This document shows positions 1 through 8,969 of a stretch of DNA of 64,000 nt, piece after piece; positions within the stretch are counted from its first letter, which is position 1; each line of letters begins with the position of its first letter. Where the stretch lies: assembly GCA_029706075.1 (NCBI GenBank), contig JAINUG010000070.1, forward strand, positions 1,721,500 through 1,785,499, in the 5' to 3' direction. Source of the stretch: Aldrovandia affinis (Eukaryota > Chordata > Actinopteri > Notacanthiformes > Halosauridae). Position numbers and translations under genes: made by a program. Under the pieces are notes generated by a model. It made no database searches, was not told where the DNA came from, and saw only the letters and a program-made list of their open reading frames with translations.

Positions 1-154
1 CAACTGCTTTAAATATAAAACAGAATATTTAATGCCTGCCCTGGTTTTATTCTTTCCAGCTGCATAATTTCAGCAGTCTGTCATTGCTCCGTTTTGCACA
101 GACTCACACTGCTCTTATCAGGAGGAGTGTTACTCAGTTACACTAAATCCAGCT

Positions 155-300
155 GCTGGTGTTAGGTGGCGGTGTAGGTGGTGGTGGAGGTGGAGGTGGA
201 GGTGGTGGTGGAGGTTGGGGTAGGTGTGAAGGTGAAGGTGGTGGTGGTAAGGGTGTAGGTGGGTGTAAAGGTGGAGGTGGATGTGAAGTTAGAGGTAGGT
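155..300. repeat. GGT-rich simple repeat
   Basis: Imperfect GGT/GGA/TGT triplet run, strongly purine-plus-T on the plus strand. It gives glycine-rich and proline-rich open frames on the two strands that are by-products of the repeat. Many G pairs and triplets make G-quadruplex formation on the plus strand plausible. Confidence 0.9.
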
Positions 301-404
301 ATGCTTCTACTTCAGGGCTCCCACTGAGGAGCACCTTCAGGAGTACAGACATCCTTCAGCCAGCATATTCGTGAGCATCTGCTCCAAACCACTCGACACG
401 AGCT

Positions 405-640
405 GAGCCCATCTCTCTACTTCTCTCTCTCTCTCTGTCTCCACTTCACTTTCTCTCTCCATCTCCCTCTTTCCACTTCACGCTCTCTCTCTCCCTCTCT
501 CTTTCTCTGGGTGCCCCTTCTTTTTTCTCACTCAATTTCTCTCCCTGCTCTCATTTTCTGCTCCTCTATGTACTACTCCCCCCGCCCTCACACACCCCTC
601 CTCTCCTTTCTCTCCTGCACTGGGAGGCTCTGGAAATCTG
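405..640. repeat. Polypyrimidine CT-rich tract
   Basis: About 230 bases of CT microsatellite with short interruptions. No coding signal. Confidence 0.85.
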
Positions 641-718
641 TTCACTACACACTGCCAACAGTTATCCCTATTTGATGATTATTTTCCATTTGAATTGGTT
701 CTTGTGGAAGCCAGCAAC

Positions 719-795
719 ATGGACACACACACACATGTGCGCACACACGTGTGCACACACACAAGCATGCATGCATGCATGCACACACACATCCC
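719..795. repeat. CA / GCAT microsatellite
   Basis: Alternating purine-pyrimidine run of CA dinucleotides with an internal block of GCAT units, a potential Z-DNA former. The open frames crossing it code only Cys/His/Val runs and are artefacts. Bases 800-1530 hold nothing I recognise. Confidence 0.85.
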
Positions 796-1531
796 TATGA
801 GAGACATTGTAACAGAACTGAATTTTCATGGCCATACTGCCTAATCTCATTGGTTTTTGTAACAATTGGAATTATTGTGTAGCAGTTCAAAATGAGGATT
901 ACTTTAATATGGATCCCTGTGATTGAAGTTGACGAATGGAAAGACGTACAAATTGTATGTTGTTTCATGCGATTGTAAAGTGTTTCCAAAAATTGTGTCC
1001 ATTTTGAGAGAAATCTCAAAGATGTTTTATGACACTGATCCTGGTTGATTCTTCTAATGCAGGTGTGAAAACAGGTCAAAAATAAAACATATCTACTTGG
1101 CTGTATCACTGAGGATGTTTCATCCTTCAATCTCAGACTTAAGAGGGAAACCAACAACGTTCAGTGCAGGTTATCGGCAACAACATCGTCAGCAACATCA
1201 AAAAAAGCTGTAGTTGGCAATGCAGAAGGCATCGGTCATTTGTGGCGTCACCGCTAGTTTTCCATTTTCCTGCTTTGACCCTCTGCCCTGTCATTGCATG
1301 CTGGATTTACCCTCAAAGTCTGTGTGCTGAAAACAAGCAGGGCTGCATTATTATTGATTCCTGTCAACCCACCAATAAATCATTGCTGTGCTGCACAATG
1401 ATTGATACTCGTCATTGCCTCTACAGTCCCATTCGTTCATACAGCTGTGTTGCTGTGAGTTCCCTGTCTGTGTGAAAGGGCCTTGGCGGAATTGTAGCAG
1501 TATTAACTTCCTGGCAGAATCCTGCCATTAT

Positions 1532-1977
1532 GACTTTACAATTGCACCATAGTGGTGTTGTTTTTCCACCCTACCTTCCTTTACCTGGGAGTCAGGTGTG
1601 AAGACACATTTGGATTGGTGGGCCAGATTTTAGGAACCCTGTGTTAAGAGGTCCTGTTCTCATCAAAGATTCTGTGGCACTTGAGTGTTAACAACTTTGT
1701 GCTGGCCAAATTACTGTAACATAATGGTTACATAATGATCCCCCTTACAGGTAACTCCGGTGCAATCCAAACACACAATGATTTCCCAGATCACCACTGG
1801 GAATAATCAGTACATCCAAATAATAATATACGCCATTTAGAAGACGCTTTTATCCAAAGCGACTTACAGTAGTGAATGCATACATTTTCAGTATATGTGG
1901 CCCTAGTGGGGATTGAACCCACAACCTAAGCGTTGCCAACAATTGGGACTTTACAATTGCACCATAGTGGTGTTGTT
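1532..1977. repeat. 31-bp direct repeats flanking inverted arm
   Basis: Bases 1532-1562 and 1947-1977 are the same 31 bases, and they bracket the left arm of the large inverted repeat. They resemble a target-site duplication but are longer than most. The interpretation is that the intervening segment was inserted here; the extra bases at 1941-1946 are an untemplated or filler junction. Confidence 0.8.
1558..1940 (-). repeat. Left arm of 383-bp inverted repeat
   Basis: Reverse complement of 2766-3148 with one mismatch seen (in the stretch near 1763 versus 2946). In antisense it carries the 3' part of the tRNA-derived SINE, then about 190 bases of non-repetitive sequence, then a cut-off MITE. 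Because both outer ends are cut inside elements that are whole in the other arm, this arm is the derived copy. Confidence 0.9.
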
Positions 1978-1989
1978 ATGAAAGGAGTG

Positions 1990-2150
1990 GAAAATGTGTA
2001 TGTGTGTGTGTACGTGTGTACGTTCACATGTGTGCCTGCATATATATGTGTGTCTGTGTGTGCACGCACCCATTTCTATGTTTGGACATGTGTGGGTGTG
2101 TGCATATACAGTATGTGCATGTGTCTTTTGGAGAATGTGTGTGTGTGTGT
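1990..2150. repeat. TG-rich imperfect microsatellite
   Basis: Degenerate TG/TGTA run. The Cys/Val-rich open frames on both strands here are repeat artefacts. Confidence 0.8.
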
Positions 2151-2208
2151 AGTGGACAGGTGTCACTTGAAAGATGAAATGGTAAATGCCTGCTTATAAG
2201 TATGTTGT

Positions 2209-2686
2209 TGTCACGACTTGACCGGCAAACAGGAAGTTCCAATCAGGAGAAGTGAAAGGCATGCCAGGAATGTGCAATCCCAATCGAGACAATGACTGGC
2301 AGCTGTTATCCCTGAAGGGTATTTAACCTGCTAGCTTCCCTTGCACTGCGCTTGAACATTCACTGCCCTGAGTTAAATCTTACCTGTTGTGTTTGTGTTC
2401 TCGCCGCCTTGAAAAGCTTGTCCTTGCTTGTTTTGTAGTTCCAAGTGTTTAATGTATTCCGTTCCCCGGAATACATTTTGAGTTTTACTGTTTCGCTTGT
2501 TTTGTTTTCTCCTGCTTGTTTGTTGTTTTGGTTTATTTGTTAGTGTTGTTCCGTGTCTGTTCAGACACTGTTTTGCCGTTTCCTATTATCTACGTTTAAG
2601 GAAAATAAAGAACCTTAAACGTCTCTCTGCATCCTGGGTCTCTCTCTCTCCTGCAATTGGTTCCCAAACCCACAACATTCCTGACA
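2209..2686 (+). mobile_element. Solo LTR, 478 bp
   Basis: Begins TGTCACGAC and ends CCTGACA, so its ends are the inverted pair TGTCA/TGACA. It is flanked by the 5-bp duplication GTTGT at 2204-2208 and 2687-2691. A TATA-like TATTTAA lies near 2321 and an AATAAA polyadenylation signal near 2606. These are the marks of a solo LTR left by LTR-LTR recombination of a Ty3/Gypsy- or ERV-type element; the family is not determined. It lies wholly in the spacer of the inverted repeat. The 86-aa open frame inside has no features. Confidence 0.85.
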
Positions 2687-2732
2687 GTTGTCATTTCTCC
2701 CAGCGTTACATGCATCTATTTATTTTTATTTG

Positions 2733-2888
2733 TGGTTCTCTGTGGATCAGTTGGTAGAGCACGGCGTTGGCAACGCTTAGGTTGTGGGTTCAATCCCCAC
2801 TAGGGCCACATATACTGAAAATGTATGCATTCACTACTGTAAGTCGCTTTGGATAAAAGCGTCTTCTAAATGGCGTATATTATTATTT
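2733..2888 (+). mobile_element. tRNA-derived SINE with L2-type tail
   Basis: The head has a box A match at 2743-2754 and a box B match, GGTTCAATCCC, at 2787-2797, as expected for an internal RNA polymerase III promoter. The tail forms a perfect stem, CGCTTT / AAAGCG (2845-2861), closing a GGATA loop. This is the 3' signal described for the eel UnaL2 LINE and its partner SINEs. It is not a tRNA gene because it continues into the SINE body. The 3' part of this copy is duplicated in inverted form at 1558-1940. Confidence 0.8.
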
Positions 2889-3148
2889 GGATGTACTGAT
2901 TATTCCCAGTGGTGATCTGGGAAATCATTGTGTGTTTGGATTGCACGGGAGTTACCTGTAAGGGGGATCATTATGTAACCATTATGTTACAGTAATTTGG
3001 CCAGCACAAAGTTGTTAACACTCAAGTGCCACAGAATCTTTGATGAGAACAGGACCTCTTAACACAGGGTTCCTAAAATCTGGCCCACCAATCCAAATGT
3101 GTCTTCACACCTGACTCCCAGGTAAAGGAAGGTAGGGTGGAAAAACAA
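2766..3148 (+). repeat. Right arm of 383-bp inverted repeat
   Basis: Parent copy of the arm at 1558-1940. It starts inside the SINE head and ends inside the MITE at 3065-3188; both elements continue intact beyond the arm limits here. Confidence 0.9.
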
Positions 3149-3188
3149 TGGTGCTCGGCCCACGAGGACCGTGATTTAAGGAACCCTG
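3065..3188. mobile_element. Short hAT-type MITE, 124 bp
   Basis: Ends are CAGGGTTCCT... and ...AGGAACCCTG, imperfect inverted repeats. Flanks TCTTAACA (3057-3064) and TCTTAAGA (3189-3196) match at 7 of 8 bases, as for a hAT 8-bp target duplication. A relative with the same ends lies at 26784-26970. No coding capacity. Confidence 0.7.
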
Positions 3189-3478
3189 TCTTAAGACCTC
3201 CTGTGAAGGAACTGAATGATAATAAATGAACACATAACTAAGTAGATGGGTAAGTTCCCAAGCTGAGCATCTCTTGAAGGCATTTGTGCTTTAATGCAGT
3301 CATGATAATGCACCCTATGTACCTGGACCAAGTGGGGACCTCTTCACTGTCCAGGATTCCCATAGGGCTACACTTTATTGGCCACAGCGTTGCACAAGGA
3401 CAAAGGGTTTCACCCCATCATCCGTATGTCACTGTGATTTACGGCAACCAGGGGGAGAGCGGTCGGCATAGCAGCCAC

Positions 3479-3842
3479 ACAGAGCAAGTGGCTGCTATGC
3501 TAACACTGGTTGTTAAGAGCATAAGAATTATAGAGTGCAGTGATAGAGCAGGCCGTTTGGCCCATCTAGGCCCATCATTTACCTACAGTCTAGGACATTG
3601 GTTCTCAACCTCGGTGCTGGGGACCCACTGTGTATGCTGGTTTCTGTTCCAACCATAATTACAGAGCAAGTGGCTGCTATGCTAACACTGGTTGTTAAGA
3701 GCATAAGAATTATAGAGTGCAGTGATAGAGCAGGCCGTTTGGCCCATCTAGGCCCATCATTTACCTACAGTCTAGGACATTGGTTCTCAACCTCGGTGCT
3801 GGGGACCCACTGTGTATGCTGGTTTCTGTTCCAACCATAATT
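3479..3842. repeat. 182-bp perfect tandem duplication
   Basis: Bases 3479-3660 recur immediately at 3661-3842 with no difference that I can see. Each unit holds a degraded antisense CR1 3' end (AGAGCATAAGAAT... GGCCCATCTAGGCCC) and part of the dispersed repeat also seen in antisense near 6885 and 7025. The open frames repeating the same peptide are artefacts of the duplication. Confidence 0.95.
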
Positions 3843-3885
3843 ACAATTGCTGAAACATTGCAAGCTGTTAATTGTTTTTAATTAG

Positions 3886-4076
3886 CCCTGAAAAGGGCCT
3901 TTTTTTATAACTGAAATGTACATTATTTTTTAGTTTTTGATAACCAAAACTTTTTAAAACTCTGGCAGTTTACCGCTTACCTTTGTACCATTTCAGGTTA
4001 TTCACTGGACTTGAACTGCTTAAATTTCAGTAAAAACTGGAAAATGGGGGTGTTCTAAAACCTTTGACCAGTAGTG
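3886..4076 (+). mobile_element. Tc1-like transposon, 3' terminal fragment
   Basis: Carries the subterminal sequence and the terminal end reading TTTGACCAGTAGTG followed by TA. The same end is seen at 32540 and, inverted, at 39387. Transposase sequence is absent. The left boundary is approximate. Confidence 0.7.
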
Positions 4077-4082
4077 TAGACT

Positions 4083-4505
4083 TAAAAATTGAAACTGTGT
4101 CCGAATCCCTAACATGCTTTTGTAAACCGTTCCACAACAGAGGAGATCTAAAGGAGAAGGCTCTACCACCAGGTGTGCTTTTCAAAATTCTAGGGAGTAA
4201 TAGATGGCCGGCTTCTTGTGAACAAAGCAGTCATGTTGGCTTATAAGGGATAATCATTTTGGTCAGATATATAGGTGCAAGCCTGTGCACTGCTTTAAAA
4301 GTTAGCAGCAGTACTTTGTAATCAGCCCAATATTTAACAGGAAGCCAATGTAGTGATGCTAACACAGGAGTAATGTGCTCCTACTTCTTAGATCTAGTCA
4401 AAATACATGCTGCTGTATTCTGTACTAGTTGAACTCCTAAGAGAGCTACTAGAGCAGCCAGATAGTAAGGCATTACAATATTCTAGCCTCGATGTGACAA
4501 AAGCA
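4083..4505 (-). pseudogene. L2/Rex1-type LINE ORF2 C-terminal fragment
   Basis: Antisense remnant of the end of a non-LTR retrotransposon reverse transcriptase ORF. On the minus strand the pieces read like the conserved tail of these proteins: an EYCNALLSGC-like start, then degenerate matches to the tryptophan and YK motifs, then a WNGLPK-like region. Several frameshifts and stops interrupt it. It directly abuts the Tc1 end at 4076. The clade (L2 or Rex1) is inferred from memory of the family. Confidence 0.55.
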
Positions 4506-4535
4506 TGCATCTGTCAGGAACGGTGTCGGAAAACC

Positions 4536-5090
4536 AGGGGCCTCATTTATAAAAAGTTGATTAGAAACCATCCTACATTTGATCTAAGATCATTTCTGAA
4601 ATGTGCGTAAGTGTGATTCAGAGAAACTGAACGTACGCACAAAAAAACATGCGAAATCTATGAATCACAAATGATCTTGAAATTGTGCGTAGCTGAATGG
4701 TTTTAGATCTCCGCCTTGTAAACGCCCCCTAATTAATATAATTAGCATATAAAGGAGCTCGAATCAAAACACAAATCCTCTACTTATAATTTTAGCGAGG
4801 CGGAAATCGAGGTCCTGTTGGCGGAGGTGCAGATGCGTGCAGGGACACTGTTTGGGAGCCTTTCCAGTGGCTTTACCAGTAAAACCAAGTACGTGGCCTG
4901 GCAGTCTGTAGCCCAGGCTGTGAATGGGGGGCAGCAAAGGTCCCTGAAGGACGTAAAGAAAAAGTGGTCTGATTTAAAACTCAGGACAAAATCTCGAATA
5001 ACTCGTTCCCTTCTTATTGCGCAGTTGGCGATATCTTCGAGAAGTGACAATGCTACCATTCTTCCTCTTGCAAACCACTGCATTATTGGA
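4536..5090 (+). pseudogene. Harbinger-like remnant with Myb/SANT-like domain
   Basis: Starts near GGGGCCTCATTTATAAA, which resembles PIF/Harbinger termini. From about 4791 an open frame reads NFSEAEIEVLLAEV and continues through a tryptophan-containing helix (VAWQSVAQAV) to LKDVKKKWSDLK. The spacing of hydrophobic residues and tryptophans is that of the Myb/SANT-like DNA-binding protein encoded by Harbinger transposons or of related host MSANTD genes. The frame runs open to 5189 but conservation fades after about 5000, so I treat it as a truncated element gene. No second terminal repeat and no DDE nuclease ORF were found. Confidence 0.5.
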
Positions 5091-5330
5091 CATTTTATAG
5101 CCTATAGATTGACCGAAATGTTTTACATGTGTGGAACCATAATATGTATATTAAATACATTTCCTTCAAGGATGTGTCAATTATGCTAATATGGGTAGTT
5201 TTGGAAAACCAATGTGTGTTTTTGTTTTGTTTTTCACAAGTAGCCTAGCTTATGTTGTTTTAATTTATTAATAACTTTATTGTGCAAACCATTACGTATA
5301 GCCTAAGCAATGTGCTCAATCTGGTAATAC

Positions 5331-5371
5331 TACTACTACTACCACTACTACTACGAATAATAATAATGAGG
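5331..5371. repeat. TAC/TAA microsatellite
   Basis: Short run of TAC units passing into AATAAT. Bases 5090-5330 are AT-rich with no recognised feature. Confidence 0.8.
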
Positions 5372-5423
5372 AAACAATTAGGCAGCAGACGACATGTTGG
5401 CGCTCTTAGATTTCCGAATACAT

Positions 5424-5552
5424 TTTACATTACATTTACATTTTAAGCATTTAGCAGACGCTCTTATCCAGAGCGACTTACAATATGTACATTAATACAT
5501 GGTAGGAACAATCATAGTATGCGCAAGAGATCAGTGTAGTAATACAGCGATA
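5424..5552 (-). mobile_element. L2-type LINE 3' end, antisense
   Basis: Antisense copy of the tail with the GGATA-loop stem, followed by LINE 3' UTR that also appears at 60890-61015. It is cut at 5553 by the TA target of the Tc1-like element that follows. Confidence 0.7.
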
Positions 5553-5554
5553 TA

Positions 5555-6097
5555 CACTACCGTTCAAAAGTTTGGGGTCACCTTCCATCTGGACTATGGC
5601 TAATCATTCTTCAGCAAGATAACGACCCGAAACACACCTTGAAGTTGTGCAAGAACTATCTGGTGAAGGAGGAATGTGAACAACAACTCAAACTAAAGAC
5701 CTGGTCTGCCCAGTGTCCAGACCTCAATCCCATAGAACTTGTATGGGACAAACTGGAAAGGAAGAGTCAAAGCAAAGCAACCCACAAGTTTCTCTGGGAA
5801 TTGCTGCAGGATAGCTGGGAAAACATGTTGGGTGATTTCCTGCTAAAACTTATTAACCGAATGGCCACTGTTTGTGAGGCTATTCTCACGCCAAAGGGTG
5901 ACTATTTTGAGGAATCCAAGATTCAATTTTCAATATAATTTTCTTGAACATTTCTTTGATGTTCATTTTGTTCATTGTTACATGTGTTTTTTTTGTCATT
6001 TTAAAGTATTTACAGAAATGTATACGGTGTAAAGCATTGTCAATTATGAGATAAAAATAGTTTCCAGCAGGTGACCCCAAACTTTTGAACGGTAGTG
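5555..6097 (+). mobile_element. Internally deleted Tc1-like transposon, 543 bp
   Basis: Perfect 29-bp terminal inverted repeats begin CACTACCGTTCAAAAGTTTG, at 5555-5583 and 6069-6097. Both ends are flanked by the TA duplication (5553-5554, 6098-6099). Only the C-terminal half of the transposase remains, so the element is non-autonomous but could be moved in trans if the ends are intact. Confidence 0.93.
5597..5938 (+). pseudogene. Tc1 transposase, C-terminal half
   Basis: DDE transposase remnant of the Tc1/mariner superfamily. The second catalytic Asp region reads LQQDNDPKHT and the catalytic Glu lies in CPDLNPIELVWD; the C-terminal tail ends at the TAA at 5936-5938. The HTH DNA-binding domain and the first Asp are deleted, so the product could not catalyse transposition. 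The reading frame downstream of the deletion is uninterrupted, which suggests the copy is not very old. Confidence 0.9.
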
Positions 6098-6109
6098 TAA
6101 ATGTAATGT

Positions 6110-6255
6110 AAAATGTGTGCTATTCATATCTCTGTACTCTTTTAACTATTTTTATGCTTTATGCTTCTTTTTGTTTATTCTTATGTAAAGCACATTGAAT
6201 TGCCTGTGTATGAAATGTGCTATAAAAATAAACTTGCCTTGCCTTGCCTAAGCTT
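6110..6255 (+). mobile_element. LINE 3' tail with CTTGC repeats
   Basis: Typical Rex1/L2-like 3' end: a GTAAAGCACATTGAATTG motif, then ATGTGCTATAAAAATAAA, then a short tandem CTTGC tail. 5' truncated. Bases 6256-6880 are AT-rich with nothing recognised. Confidence 0.6.
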
Positions 6256-6884
6256 GGCGTCAGAACTAATGTTACACATATTGCACTCCAAGCAGGAAAT
6301 AAGGGAGGAAGCCATCATTGAATTCCTTACCGTAAGTTTGTTTTCTTGATGGGAGAACAGAAAACCACAGGGTTGGAGTCCCTTAAATGATCAAATCCAC
6401 ACAGATTCAACGAAACGTAGGTTATGAATTAAATGAAAGTATTGCAGCCAATGTATTTGGTATTTTATGTGATTGTAGTGATTAAGTTATTTCGAAGGAG
6501 CAGACGCGAGTAGAAGCGCGCTAGTGTTTCAAACAACGCGTGTAACTGGCGTATCACAAATAATTAATATTCTATATTCATGTAAAAACATTAAATCAAT
6601 CAGAAGAGTTCTCAGACAACTAATGCATTGATTTTCTGCCATGCCCTGTGACAAATGATTAATTTTGAAAGAGGTTACATTTTTAATTGATTTAGTGATA
6701 GACCTAGAGCTGAAGTCCTAAATGCTGAAAGTGTGGACACCTGGTTATTTAAACTAAACTATTTAAGGAAAATAAAGTTCAAAGGCAAAACAAATGTTAG
6801 CCAAACCTGCATTGTGTTAAAATCTGTTTCAGCACAAATTATGGAACCTAAATGCATGTTTTCAACAACCTAAATGAAGAGATT

Positions 6885-7128
6885 AATTGTAAGGCATTGG
6901 AATTGGTTGGAATGAAAACCAGAAGACGCAGTAGGCCCCCAGGACCAAGGTTGAAAACCCCTGGTTTAGAGGCTTTGATACAAAATGCATGCCCATTTTT
7001 TCTTATTATAGTATGACTAATTCATAGAAGGTATTATTTTCAACAACCTTAATTAATGAAGCGATTGGAATGAAAACCAGCATACACGGGGGTCCCCCAG
7101 GATCACTGTTGAGAGCCACTCGTCTAGA
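6885..7128 (-). repeat. Two copies of a dispersed non-coding repeat
   Basis: Bases 6885-6967 and 7025-7128 each carry a GGAATGAAAACCAG ... GGTTGAAAACCCC-type segment. It is antisense to the segment inside the 3479-3842 duplication. It is probably a MITE half; its superfamily is not resolved. Confidence 0.6.
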
Positions 7129-7129
7129 G

Positions 7130-7262
7130 CAGGGGTGGGCAATCTTACCCTGTGAGGGCCGCTATGGGTGCAGGCTTTTGTCCAGACAGAGCAGCAACAC
7201 ACCTGATTTGACTAATCAACTAATCATAGCCTTCAATCAGGGTTTTGATTAGTAGAATCAGC
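7130..7262. mobile_element. hAT MITE fragment
   Basis: Begins CAGGGGTGGGCAATCTTACC and is palindromic around the ACACCTGATTTGACTAAT region. It is the same family as the split MITE at 21692-24184. The right terminal repeat is missing here. Confidence 0.65.
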
Positions 7263-7289
7263 ATAATCATTAGTACACCCTTCAGAAAG

Positions 7290-8023
7290 TTAGCATGCAT
7301 TCAAAAGCTGGGTGGGGGGAGACTCTACAGCAGGTAGGGGGAGAGAGTTGGGTGATAGTAGGGCGCAAGCGTAGAAAAGGGCACGCACATGCAGGGGCAT
7401 CTCAGAGTTTGTGGTGTCTAACCAATTCCAGCCCTTGCAGGAAGAGGATCTGGCCCACTCACAGATCACTCCTCTGTGAGTGGGAGGACTGATGAGCCAG
7501 CTTGGTGGCCACGCCACACAGGAAGAGGGAGGAGTCAATTATTAGAGGTGTAGACAGTATAGTCTGTTCGTGGGAAAAGGAGTCTCAAATGGCATACTGC
7601 CTGCCTGGTGCCTAGGTCGGAGACCTCCTGGAACATACTGACAAGCTTCTGGCCAGAGCAGGGATGGACCCAATGGTCATGGTCCATGTTGGAGCCAATG
7701 ACATAGGTAAGGGTAGGTTTGAGGTTCTGCAGGACAAATTTATATAATTAGGATCAAAGTTAAGGAGCAGAACCTCTACGGTGGTCTTCTCAGGAATTTT
7801 GCCAGTACCATGCGCTAGTAAAGGGAAGAAGAATTTTATATGGAGATTTAACACGTGGCTACAAACCTGGTGTAGGAAAGAGGGGTACAGGTTTATGGGG
7901 CACTGAGACTCCTTTTGGAACAGGGGTGACCTGTACAAGTGGGACGGGCTACACCTGGACTGGAGGGGTACAGCTGCATTGGGCCAGTGTATGCTTAGGG
8001 TAGCGGAGGAATGTTTAAACTAG
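7290..8023 (+). pseudogene. CR1 ORF1 with SGNH esterase domain
   Basis: Decayed ORF1. An early segment (7337-7380) reads SWVIVGRKRRKG, typical of CR1 ORF1. After it come the remains of esterase block I (ESIIRGVDS near 7532-7558), then CLPGA and LLARAG. Block III reads VHVGANDIG near 7684 and block V reads DGLHLDW near 7945, giving the Asn and the Asp-His pair of SGNH hydrolases. In-frame stops (for example near 7612, 7745 and 7907) and frame changes interrupt it. The end is at 8021-8023. In the CR1/ZfL2 family this protein is thought to act with the ORF2 product on the element RNA; here it cannot be made. Confidence 0.8.
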
Positions 8024-8175
8024 GGACTGAGGGGGCAGGGAGGGAAATTAGTAGTAGTATTAAGGATAGAGAGGTACAGACTGTCCAGATGGAAGATACC
8101 AGGGTGGAGGCTTATATAACTGTGAGGATATAATTAATACATATTTTTAGAGCATAATGTGAATGTGAATGTGGT

Positions 8176-8955
8176 TTGGATAGGGCTGAATATAATGTGG
8201 AGGGGTACAAATTGTTTTTGAAGGATAGAACTAATAAAAGAGGAGGGGGAGTGGCACTTTATGTGAAAGACGATCTTAATGTGCAGGAGATTCCAGGTAT
8301 TAACTCATTCATTCCTTGTGAGGACATCTGGATTAGTTTACTGGGAGATCATGAGAACGGCCTTAATATAGGAGTATGCTATAGACCTCCAGCTTCAGAC
8401 AGTAACATAAATACTATGCTCTATGGTAACATAAAACAAGCCTGTGCAAAAGGAGAGAGGTTAATAATGGGTGACTTCAATTATCCCTCTATCAATTGGG
8501 AAGTAGTGTCAGGTCAGGATAAATGTGAAGAGGAGTTTTTAGATGTGGTTAATGACTGCTTTTTGGTACAATATTTTACTCAGCCTACGAGAGGGAAATC
8601 AATACTGGATATGGGTTTTTGTAATAATCCTGACAGAATTGGCAGAACAGAGGTAATAGAACCACTAGGGACAAGTGATCACAGAGCAGTTCCTTTGATA
8701 TTTTTTGGCAATTTAAGACTGCCTCCTCTAACTCTTTTAACTTCAGACGAGCTGACTTTAAATTATAAAATTTCCCAAGATGCTAAAAGTAATCCTAAGA
8801 GGTTTTTTCAATATTGCAGTAGAAAAAGGAAAGCTAACGATGTGGTTAAGAGCATTAAGAATAAGGAAGGAACCTTGGTTTATAATAATAATAAGGATAT
8901 TGCTAACACACTAAACAGTTACTTTGTTGAGAGCTTACCAGAGAAGAGGTTATAA
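8176..8955 (+). pseudogene. CR1 ORF2, endonuclease part
   Basis: A 259-codon open frame covering much of the AP-like endonuclease. It shows RGGGVALYVKD, the GDFNYPSINWE motif with catalytic Asp and Asn, and GTSDHRAV with the catalytic Asp-His. The N-terminal part with the first catalytic residues is degenerate upstream of 8176. Compared with the copy at 27346, about 290 bases of the endonuclease-RT linker are deleted near 8760-8776, joining the remaining parts in frame. The frame ends with a stop at 8953-8955 before the RT. Confidence 0.85.
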
Positions 8956-8969
8956 TATGCCTTAATGTA

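Noticed and set aside
143..374. Proline-rich and glycine-rich open frames on opposite strands
   Set aside because: Both are direct translations of the GGT-rich simple repeat and start or end without coding context.
1563..1946. Independent SINE insertion in antisense
   Set aside because: It includes non-SINE sequence and a cut MITE identical to the right arm, so it is a copy of that composite segment.
2733..2805. Possible tRNA gene
   Set aside because: Box A and box B are present, but the sequence runs on into a SINE body with an L2-type tail and the cloverleaf is incomplete.
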